Positions 58,264-64,000 of a DNA stretch of 64,000 nt are shown here, in pieces (the stretch's first letter is position 1; each line of letters starts with the position of its first letter). The notes under the pieces were generated by a model that did no database searches, was not told the origin of the DNA, and saw nothing but the letters and a program-made list of their open reading frames with translations. The stretch comes from Bacillus pseudomycoides. GTDB taxonomy: Bacteria > Bacillota > Bacilli > Bacillales > Bacillaceae_G. The stretch is taken from assembly GCF_022811845.1 (NCBI RefSeq), contig NZ_CP064266.1, positions 2,170,001 through 2,234,000 of the forward strand, read 5' to 3'. Made by a program: the position numbers and the translations under genes.

Positions 58264-59034
58264 ATGTTAAACATTGGACCATTTACATTCAATTCTAGAC
58301 TTTTATTAGGAACAGGAAAATTTTCAGATTATGATGTACAAAGAAAAGCAATTGAAGTATCGGAGGCAGAAATTTTAACATTTGCAGTACGTCGTATGGA
58401 TATATTTGATGCAGACCAACCGAATTTATTAGAAAAAATTAATGTAAAAAAATATACATTACTACCAAATACAGCAGGCGCAAAAAATGCAGAAGAAGCA
58501 GTGCGTATTGCGAAATTAGCAAAAGCTACAGCGCTTTGTGACATGGTAAAAGTAGAGGTTATTGGTGATGACAGAACGTTATTACCAGATCCAGTGGAGA
58601 CTTTAAAAGCCTCTGAAATGCTGCTAGAAGAAGGATTTATCGTCCTTCCATATACATCTGATGATGTTGTATTAGCTCGTAAATTACAGGAGCTTGGTGT
58701 TCATGCAATTATGCCTGGGGCGTCACCAATTGGTTCAGGACTTGGAATTGTAAATCCATTAAACTTAAGCTTTATTATTGAACAAGCAAAAGTACCGGTT
58801 ATTGTGGATGCTGGTGTAGGTAGCCCAGCTGACGCGGCATTTGCAATGGAATTAGGAGCAGACGGTGTGTTATTAAATACGGCCGTATCTGGCGCGAAAG
58901 ATCCTATTAAAATGGCAGAAGCAATGAAACTAGGTATTCATGCAGGACGTTTAGGATTTGAAGCAGGACGTATTGCACGTAAACGCTGTGCAACAGCTAG
59001 TAGTCCTTTAGAAGGAATGAGTGTAGTTGAATAA
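58264..59034 (+). CDS. thiG: Thiazole synthase ThiG
   Basis: 256 residues from ATG 58264, whose site AGGAGG lies in the last codons of thiS. TIM barrel with the Schiff-base Lys of MVKVEVIGD and the phosphate loop GVGSPADAAFAMELGADGVLLNT. Joins DXP, dehydroglycine and ThiS sulfur into the thiazole. Confidence 0.94.
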   Translation: MLNIGPFTFNSRLLLGTGKFSDYDVQRKAIEVSEAEILTFAVRRMDIFDADQPNLLEKINVKKYTLLPNTAGAKNAEEAVRIAKLAKATALCDMVKVEVIGDDRTLLPDPVETLKASEMLLEEGFIVLPYTSDDVVLARKLQELGVHAIMPGASPIGSGLGIVNPLNLSFIIEQAKVPVIVDAGVGSPADAAFAMELGADGVLLNTAVSGAKDPIKMAEAMKLGIHAGRLGFEAGRIARKRCATASSPLEGMSVVE

Positions 59035-60046
59035 TCGATATTCTCGACAAGAGTTATTTTCGCCAATTGGTGAAAAAGGACAGAAAAAGATAGGAGAAAA
59101 ACATGTGCTAGTCATCGGTGCTGGGGCACTTGGTAGTGCGAATGCAGAGATGCTTGTGAGAGCAGGTGTTGGCCGTGTGACGATTGTGGATCGTGATTAT
59201 ATTGATTGGAGTAATTTACAACGTCAGCAACTGTATTGTGAGGAGGATGTGAAAAATAATCTTCCAAAGGCTGTAGCAGCACAAAGGCGTTTGCAAGCAA
59301 TTAATAGTCATGTAATGATAGAGGCTCTTGTCCAGGATGTAACAGCTGAAGAATTAGAAGAGCTCGTTAAAAATATCGATGTAATAATTGATGCAACTGA
59401 TAATTTTGAAACACGGTTTATCGTTAATGATATATCACAAAAATATTCTATTCCATGGATTTATGGAGCATGCGTTGGAAGCTATGGCCTTTCTTATACG
59501 ATTCTACCAGGAAAAACGCCATGTTTATCTTGTTTACTACAATCTATTCCGCTTGGCGGAGCGACATGTGATACAGCAGGGATCATTGCAGCTGCTGTAT
59601 CTCTCGTTGTTTCTCATCAAGTTACAGAAACTCTGAAAATTTTAGTAGAGGATTATGAAGCGCTTCGGGATGCACTTGTGTCGTTTGATGTATGGAAAAA
59701 CGAATATTCATGTATGAATGTGCAAAAGCTTCGAAAACATAATTGTCCATCATGTGGTGAGGAAGCACTCTATCCATATTTAAGTAAAGAGAATACATCG
59801 AAAACTGCAGTTTTGTGCGGAAGAAATACAGTGCAAATTAGACCTCCGCATAAAGAACGATTAGATTTTGAAAGATATAAAGAACTGCTGCATAATCGTG
59901 TAGATGATTTCATGGTGAATCCATATTTACTATCATTTTCGATTGAAGGAAAGAGACTAGTTGCATTTCAAGATGGACGTGTACTTGTGCATGGAACGAA
60001 AGATGTAGTAGAAGCAAAAACGATTTATCATCGTTATTTTGGCTAA
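59027..60046 (+). CDS. thiF: ThiS adenylyltransferase ThiF
   Basis: 339 residues, TTG start inside the thiG end (8-bp overlap). E1-like: VIGAGALGSANAEMLVRAGVG nucleotide loop, DATDNFETR and zinc-binding CLSC and CPSC pairs. Adenylates the ThiS C terminus. Family standard length. Confidence 0.92.
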   Translation: MNNRYSRQELFSPIGEKGQKKIGEKHVLVIGAGALGSANAEMLVRAGVGRVTIVDRDYIDWSNLQRQQLYCEEDVKNNLPKAVAAQRRLQAINSHVMIEALVQDVTAEELEELVKNIDVIIDATDNFETRFIVNDISQKYSIPWIYGACVGSYGLSYTILPGKTPCLSCLLQSIPLGGATCDTAGIIAAAVSLVVSHQVTETLKILVEDYEALRDALVSFDVWKNEYSCMNVQKLRKHNCPSCGEEALYPYLSKENTSKTAVLCGRNTVQIRPPHKERLDFERYKELLHNRVDDFMVNPYLLSFSIEGKRLVAFQDGRVLVHGTKDVVEAKTIYHRYFG

Positions 60047-60059
60047 AAGGGTGAGTGAA

Positions 60060-60863
60060 ATGAAAGTAAATAAAGCTTTAACAATTGCGGGATCTGATAG
60101 TGGCGGCGGTGCAGGGATTCAAGCAGATTTAAAAACATTTCAAGAGCTAGGTGTATACGGAATGACAGCTATTACAGCTATTACAGCCCAAAATACACTT
60201 GGTGTCCAAGGGGTATATCCAGTTGCAACCGAAGGGATTCAGGAGCAACTAAATTCAATTGGTGCTGATTTAACACCGGATGCTGTTAAACTTGGTATGC
60301 TATTTAGTAGCGAAATTATTAAGGTGGTTGCAGAAAATATTAAAAAGTTTGGCTGGAATAATATTGTACTAGATCCTGTTATGATTGCAAAAGGTGGAGC
60401 ATCATTATTACAACAAGAAGCTGTGCAAGCATTAAAGGAATATTTATTACCAATTGCCACAGTTGTAACTCCAAATGTACCGGAAGCAGAAGTATTAACA
60501 GGAATGGAGATTCATAATATAGAAGATAGCAAAGAAGCTGCAAAAGAATTGCATAGACTAGGAGCTAAATATGTTCTTATGAAAGGCGGACATGCGGATT
60601 ATCAAGGAAATGAAGTTATTGACTTCTTATTTGATGGTGAACAATTCATTGAGTATAGAAGTGAAAGAATCGATTCAAAACAAACGCATGGTAGCGGTTG
60701 TACATTTGCATCTGCTGTAACGGCAGGACTTGCAAAAGGGTCCCCAATTGAAGAGGCAGTTCAAGAAGCAAAACAATTTATTAGTATAGCAATTGAACAG
60801 CAATTAAATATTGGTAGTGGTCATGGGCCAACGAACCATTTTGCATATAAAGTGAAACTTTAA
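60060..60863 (+). CDS. thiD: HMP / HMP-P kinase ThiD
   Basis: 267 residues from ATG 60060. GSDSGGGAGIQADLKTF, LDPVMIAKGGASLL, and QTHGSGCTFASAVTAG with the catalytic Cys of the ThiD family. Phosphorylates HMP twice. The last five codons (YKVKL) and stop are the head of a dispersed repeat, so the C terminus has been rewritten by that element. No terminator of its own before the repeat. Confidence 0.92.
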   Translation: MKVNKALTIAGSDSGGGAGIQADLKTFQELGVYGMTAITAITAQNTLGVQGVYPVATEGIQEQLNSIGADLTPDAVKLGMLFSSEIIKVVAENIKKFGWNNIVLDPVMIAKGGASLLQQEAVQALKEYLLPIATVVTPNVPEAEVLTGMEIHNIEDSKEAAKELHRLGAKYVLMKGGHADYQGNEVIDFLFDGEQFIEYRSERIDSKQTHGSGCTFASAVTAGLAKGSPIEEAVQEAKQFISIAIEQQLNIGSGHGPTNHFAYKVKL

Positions 60864-61012
60864 TCAGTGGGGAGCTTCATCCCCCACTGATTATTAGCCT
60901 TCACCAATCGGGCTTTTACAGGTAGTTGATTCCCCATCTAGTAGCTTTTGTTTTCGCTGCATTTTTGGGGATTTTACTGCCTGTTAATGCGGGACAAATG
61001 TCAAGAAACTCG
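60848..61012 (+). repeat. Dispersed short repeat, copy 5 (full length)
   Basis: TATAAAGTGAAACTTTAATC, a GTGGGG-AGCTTCAT-CCCCAC stem, CACCAATCGGGCTTTTAC, GTAGTTGATTCCCCATCT and GGGGATTTTACTGCC-GCGGGACAAAT match copy 2 in order. An ORF running through it to 61174 is taken to be chance. Confidence 0.75.
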
Positions 61013-61039
61013 TGCAAAAACATTCAAAAATTGATGAGG

Positions 61040-61066
61040 AAGCCAGTTATAACTGGCTTTTTTTGT
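61040..61066 (+). terminator. Terminator downstream of thiD
   Basis: AGCCAGTTATAACTGGCT, a perfect dyad, followed by T6; probably ends the thi operon about 180 bp after thiD. Confidence 0.75.
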
Positions 61067-61119
61067 TGTTTACTTTTTCCATATTTAGGAGTATTATATC
61101 AGCCAGAATCTGTTTTTGT

Positions 61120-61245
61120 AACGCTGAATCCAATTTATTTGGAGCGGAGGAACCAAATTGTGCCTGGTCACTAGGGGTGAATCTTTCATGATGAAAGTAG
61201 GGCTACTCTCAAAGTCCGAATCCGACAGCTAACTTCGTAAGCGTC
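61120..61245 (+). promoter_or_regulatory. c-di-AMP (ydaO/yuaA) riboswitch 1
   Basis: ydaO parts in order: GAGCGGAGGAACCAA, AGGGGTGAATC, GTAGGGCTACTC, CCGAATCCGACAGCTAAC and CGTAAGCG; P1 by ACGCT/AGCGT. It lies 108 bp before the 132-aa gene. Unlike the second copy, no intrinsic terminator follows, so it may act on translation or by another means. Confidence 0.88.
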
Positions 61246-61352
61246 TTGGGAGAGGGTGGTGCATGGATGGATACATTGCTTCAGCATTCTGATTAGTATA
61301 GGAGAATATCAATCTATATTTGAATTCTTTTATGCTAAGGAGGATGATATAC

Positions 61353-61751
61353 ATGGATGAGGAAAAAGAATTAACACTCATTTGTGTCGGAGAAGAAAAT
61401 AAAGTAAATAGTTTAAGAGAGTTAATATCTTTTCAAAGTGATTTAATCATTTTTACAGCAAATGAACAAATAGCAGATGAAGTGCGAGCATGTGGATTTG
61501 AATCAACGTATTGCTGCAATACAGAACTAAATATAACAAGTATTTGTAACGGAATAAAAAAAGTAATCTTACTAGGAGATGAGCTTCCAATAGTTAGTTT
61601 TTTTACCGAACGTATTCGTTTTTCTTTTCAAGCGCCTATTACAGTTGTCACAAGAAATAAAAGATATCCAGTCAGGCTCTATCAAACAATTGGAGCTAAA
61701 TTTGTAGTGTTTACGAATTGTGATAACATTTCTTTTTTATTTTTTGAATAG
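61353..61751 (+). CDS. RCK_N-like (TrkA-N type) stand-alone protein under c-di-AMP riboswitch
   Basis: 132 residues from ATG 61353 (AAGGAGG, 9 bases). The pattern of alternating hydrophobic strands and the second half IKKVILLGDELPIVSFFTERI..APITVVTRNKRYPVRLYQTIGAKFVVF follow the RCK_N/TrkA-N Rossmann domain (..adavvvatgdd..iiaRv..pe....lGAd.Vv). The GxGxxG nucleotide loop is replaced by VGEENKV, so NAD(H) or ATP binding is doubtful. No membrane part, no RCK_C domain. I do not know a described family of this form. Operon with the next gene, and regulated by the c-di-AMP riboswitch upstream. Confidence 0.65.
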   Translation: MDEEKELTLICVGEENKVNSLRELISFQSDLIIFTANEQIADEVRACGFESTYCCNTELNITSICNGIKKVILLGDELPIVSFFTERIRFSFQAPITVVTRNKRYPVRLYQTIGAKFVVFTNCDNISFLFFE

Positions 61752-61767
61752 GGCGGAGGAAGTGAGA

Positions 61768-61986
61768 ATGAAAGTGTTATTACGTGAGGATATAGCGAAT
61801 CGTTGGGCAGTGTCAAAGGAGAGAGTTCAAGAATTAGCACTGGATCCTATGTTTCCAAAACCATATATGATATTGCCATCAGAAGAGAATTTGTATTTAG
61901 AAACGGATATTATTGCGTATGAAATGTTGCATGTGGAACTAACACGAGTCCACATTCGTGGGAGAAACTTGCGTTTATTTTTATAA
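61768..61986 (+). CDS. AlpA/excisionase-like small HTH protein
   Basis: 72 residues from ATG 61768, which has GGCGGAGGAAGTG upstream; the longer frame lacks a site. REDIANRWAVSKERVQELALDPMFPKPYMILPSEENLYLETDIIAYE is the winged-helix/MerR-like HTH_17 pattern, with the (D)P-x-FPKP turn of AlpA-type proteins. Likely DNA binding; not next to an integrase, so excision is unlikely. Gap of 16 bp from the RCK-like gene; the two form one unit ended by a terminator. Confidence 0.65.
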   Translation: MKVLLREDIANRWAVSKERVQELALDPMFPKPYMILPSEENLYLETDIIAYEMLHVELTRVHIRGRNLRLFL

Positions 61987-61992
61987 TGTAAA

Positions 61993-62049
61993 AAGGGAAT
62001 GAATTCAAGGTACTACTAGAAAGGTACTTAAATTCATTCTCTTTTTTTA
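61993..62049 (+). terminator. Terminator of the RCK-like/HTH unit
   Basis: GAATGAATT..GGTAC / GTACTTAAATTCATTC long stem with T7 tail. Confidence 0.75.
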
Positions 62050-62249
62050 TTTCATATTAAAAGCTGATTTGGATGAAAAAGAAAGAAAAGACAAGAAAAC
62101 AGATGATAAAGTATTAATATCAATCAATGTAAGCGTTTAAACAGTTGGATTTTTTCTTATTTTAGGTAATTCTACTCTTTACAAGTTAAATATAGAGGAG
62201 TATATTTACATTCATAAATTATTTATAAAAATTTCCAAAAACAACCTGA

Positions 62250-62378
62250 TATCGCTGAGTCCAATTATTTGGAGCGGGGGAACCAATTTTGTGCATTGTC
62301 ACTTGGGGTGAATCTTTCATTACGAAAGTAGGGCTACTCTTTAGGCCCGAATCCGACAGCTAACCTCGTAAGCGTTTA
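62250..62378 (+). promoter_or_regulatory. c-di-AMP (ydaO/yuaA) riboswitch 2, kdp leader
   Basis: ATCGCTGAGTCC, GAGCGGGGGAACCAA, TTGGGGTGAATC, GTAGGGCTACTC, CCGAATCCGACAGCTAACCT and CGTAAGCG. c-di-AMP binding is known to shut off K+ importer genes in Bacilli, and a ydaO-type riboswitch on kdpFABC has been described in B. thuringiensis. Confidence 0.92.
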
Positions 62379-62411
62379 GAGAGGAGGTTTACTTTTGTGT
62401 TGTTCATTTTT

Positions 62412-62444
62412 GAACACTGAGTAGAGCCTCAGTGTTCTTTTTTT
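62412..62444 (+). terminator. Terminator of c-di-AMP riboswitch 2
   Basis: GAACACTGAG / CTCAGTGTTC perfect 10-bp stem and T7, 46 bp before the first ORF. Confidence 0.92.
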
Positions 62445-62489
62445 GATGGGAAGATGGTAAAATTTAACATTTAGAAATGAGGGATTATA

Positions 62490-62594
62490 ATGCTAGATGT
62501 AGTGATGATCGGAATTTTTGTTGTATTAGTAGCATCTATGATAGGGCTTGCAAGCTGGTCAGATAAAGTTGTGAAAGAAGGGAAGCAATCATGA
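62490..62594 (+). CDS. 34-aa membrane protein before kdpF
   Basis: MLDVVMIGIFVVLVASMIGL then ASWSDKVVKEGKQS: one membrane helix and a basic tail. ATGAGGGATTATAATG provides a GAGGG site. Its TGA overlaps the kdpF ATG as ATGA, so it is coupled with the kdp genes. It resembles KdpF in size but lacks the PEKF motif. I do not know a described function. Confidence 0.6.
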   Translation: MLDVVMIGIFVVLVASMIGLASWSDKVVKEGKQS

Positions 62595-62671
62595 TGATTG
62601 CCTTATCAGTTATTGTTGCAGCGATTACTGTGTATTTAGTTTATGCGTTATTAAATCCGGAGAAGTTTTAA
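62591..62671 (+). CDS. kdpF: K+-transporting ATPase small subunit KdpF
   Basis: 26 residues: one helix followed by the family ending ALLNPEKF. KdpF stabilises the KdpABC complex in the membrane. 19 bp before kdpA. Confidence 0.88.
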   Translation: MMIALSVIVAAITVYLVYALLNPEKF

Positions 62672-62690
62672 TTAGGGGGAATCATTCATT

Positions 62691-64000
62691 ATGATTTGGA
62701 TTGCAGTTGTCATCACAATGCTATTGTTTATTCTTGTGGCAAAGCCAACGGGGATCTATTTAGAAAAAGCTTTTCAAGGTAGTAGAAAACTAGATAGAGT
62801 GTTCGGCCCTTTTGAAAAATTGATTTTCAAAATTACGGGCGTTAAGCCATACAATCAGACATGGAAACAGTATGCAATATCATTAGTTGCACTTAACGGT
62901 TTTATGATTGTTGTCGTATATTTCGTTTTTCGTTTACAAGGTGTGTTGCCACTAAATCCGGCACATATTGAAGGGATGGAGCCAACGCTTGCTTTTAATA
63001 CAGCAATTAGCTTTATGGCAGATACAAACTTACAGCATTATAGCGGTGAAAATGGATTATCCTATTTATCGCAATTAATTGGAATTACGTTCTTAATGTT
63101 TGCTGCACCGGCAACAACATTAGCGCTTGTAATGGCTTTTATAAGAGGATTAGCAGGTAAAGAACTTGGCAATTTTTTCGTAGATTTTACACGAGCTTTA
63201 ACAAGGGTCTTCCTTCCAATTGCATTTGTTGCAGCGCTGATTTTTGTTGCGCTTGGTGTACCGCAAACTTTAGACGGAGCGGTTACAGCACATACAATTG
63301 AAGGTGTGAAACAAAGTATTTTGCGAGGGCCTGTAGCTTCATTCGTTTCCATTAAGGAACTTGGTAATAATGGTGGTGGATTCTTCGGAGCAAACTCCAC
63401 ACACCCATTTGAAAACCCAGGACAAATCAGTAACATTTTACAAATGATGCTTATGATGTTATTGCCGACAGCTTTACCATTTACGTATGGAAGAATGGTG
63501 GGGAATAAAAAACAAGGACGTATCCTTTTTGTTTCCTTATTTATGGTGTTTTTAATTGGGTTTGGAACCATTGTTTCATCAGAATTACACGGAAACCCAG
63601 CATTAAATCAAATGGGTATGGAACATGTACAAGGAAGTACAGAAGGAAAAGAAGTACGATTTGGAACGGTCTTTTCTTCGCTATATGCGACAGTAACGAC
63701 AGCAGCCGAAACGGGTGCAGTTAATACGATGCACGACACGTTAACACCAATTGGTGGATTGGTACCACTTGTAAACATGATGCTAAATACGGTGTTTGGA
63801 GGCGTTGGGGCAGGTTTCGTTAATATTATTATGTACGCAATTATTGCAGTTTTTATATCTGGATTAATGGTTGGACGGACACCAGAATTTCTAGGTAAGA
63901 AAATTGAAGGGAAAGAAATGAAGTTAATTGCGGTAACAATATTATTTCATCCATTGCTTATTTTAGGGTTTTCAGCACTAGCTCTTTCCACTCATTTAGG
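62691..64000 (+). CDS. kdpA: K+-transporting ATPase subunit A, 3' end outside window
   Basis: 436 codons visible. MIWIAVVITMLLFILVAKPTGIYL start, and selectivity-filter loops of the Trk/Ktr-like channel fold: TAISFMADTNLQHYSGE, KELGNNGGGFFGANSTHPFENP, TVTTAAETGAVNTMHD. KdpA conducts K+ and is energised by KdpB. AGGGGGAATC precedes the ATG. Typical KdpA has about 560 residues, so about 120 lie outside. Confidence 0.95.
   Translation, partial: MIWIAVVITMLLFILVAKPTGIYLEKAFQGSRKLDRVFGPFEKLIFKITGVKPYNQTWKQYAISLVALNGFMIVVVYFVFRLQGVLPLNPAHIEGMEPTLAFNTAISFMADTNLQHYSGENGLSYLSQLIGITFLMFAAPATTLALVMAFIRGLAGKELGNFFVDFTRALTRVFLPIAFVAALIFVALGVPQTLDGAVTAHTIEGVKQSILRGPVASFVSIKELGNNGGGFFGANSTHPFENPGQISNILQMMLMMLLPTALPFTYGRMVGNKKQGRILFVSLFMVFLIGFGTIVSSELHGNPALNQMGMEHVQGSTEGKEVRFGTVFSSLYATVTTAAETGAVNTMHDTLTPIGGLVPLVNMMLNTVFGGVGAGFVNIIMYAIIAVFISGLMVGRTPEFLGKKIEGKEMKLIAVTILFHPLLILGFSALALSTHL

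Noticed and set aside
60926..61174. 82-codon frame between thiD and the first c-di-AMP riboswitch
   Set aside because: It runs through the dispersed repeat, a terminator hairpin and into the riboswitch; no ribosome-binding site.
61768..61986. Prophage or integrative-element remnant suggested by the AlpA-like protein
   Set aside because: No integrase, att-like repeat or phage gene in the area; the gene is in a riboswitch-led unit.

Overview
The window is a chromosomal segment of a Bacillus cereus-group firmicute (B. cereus/anthracis/thuringiensis type). The call rests on low GC with strong AGGAGG ribosome-binding sites and TTG/GTG starts, a cereus-group-like 16S gene, a class A sortase whose catalytic residues fall at H126/C187/R196 as in B. 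anthracis SrtA, a gerL-like germinant-receptor operon, and the tenA-thi operon behind two TPP riboswitches. No prophage, insertion sequence, integrase or CRISPR array was seen; this is core chromosome with short dispersed repeats and a few genes decayed by deletion.

Layout. 0-7.5 kb: tail of an aldonolactone-oxidase-type flavoenzyme, a VanZ/RDD membrane protein, an ABM-fold monooxygenase, a coiled-coil/3D-domain wall protein behind a WalR box, an XRE regulator plus membrane protein pair, a secreted beta-propeller and sortase A. 7.5-20.4 kb: peptide, branched-chain amino acid, AAT-type and hypoxanthine/guanine permeases, DUF3916 and DUF2339 proteins, a large secreted protein, a second XRE/membrane pair, a GNAT enzyme and a deletion remnant of a CPA2 cation/proton antiporter. 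20.5-24.4 kb: qoxABCD aa3 menaquinol oxidase (minus strand). 24.6-32.6 kb: an amino acid permease, a C39-like protease, an M20 amidohydrolase and the gerL operon with a small fourth gene. 32.7-35.1 kb: feoA with feoB naturally split in two, behind a 26-bp dyad. 35.3-38.4 kb: pstS-pstC-pstA behind a Pho box, without pstB or phoU. 38.5-42.2 kb: a P-loop kinase and an RND exporter. 42.4-49.35 kb: an rRNA operon (two promoters, 16S-23S-5S) followed by 20 tRNA genes, with an extra promoter in front of 5S. 49.5-52.4 kb: a CBS protein, an unrecognised 383-aa protein, a small membrane protein and a truncated M23 peptidase. 52.8-60.9 kb: tandem TPP riboswitches and the ten-gene thiamin operon (tenA, an ABC transporter for pyrimidine precursor, tenI, thiO, thiS, thiG, thiF, thiD). 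61.1-64 kb: two ydaO-type (c-di-AMP) riboswitches; the second leads kdpF-kdpA, the first leads a two-gene unit I have not seen described.

The most interesting part is 61.1-62.7 kb. A c-di-AMP riboswitch precedes a 132-aa protein that reads like a stand-alone, degenerate RCK_N (K+ channel regulator) Rossmann domain and a 72-aa AlpA/excisionase-like HTH protein. About 250 bp further on, a second c-di-AMP riboswitch with a clear terminator controls the Kdp K+ pump genes, with an additional 34-aa membrane ORF in front of kdpF. Other points worth a look are a dispersed repeat whose edge supplies the last codons of thiD and the stop codon of feoB, a diverged tandem duplication upstream of brnQ, and two genes (antiporter, M23 peptidase) that look like in-frame internal deletions.
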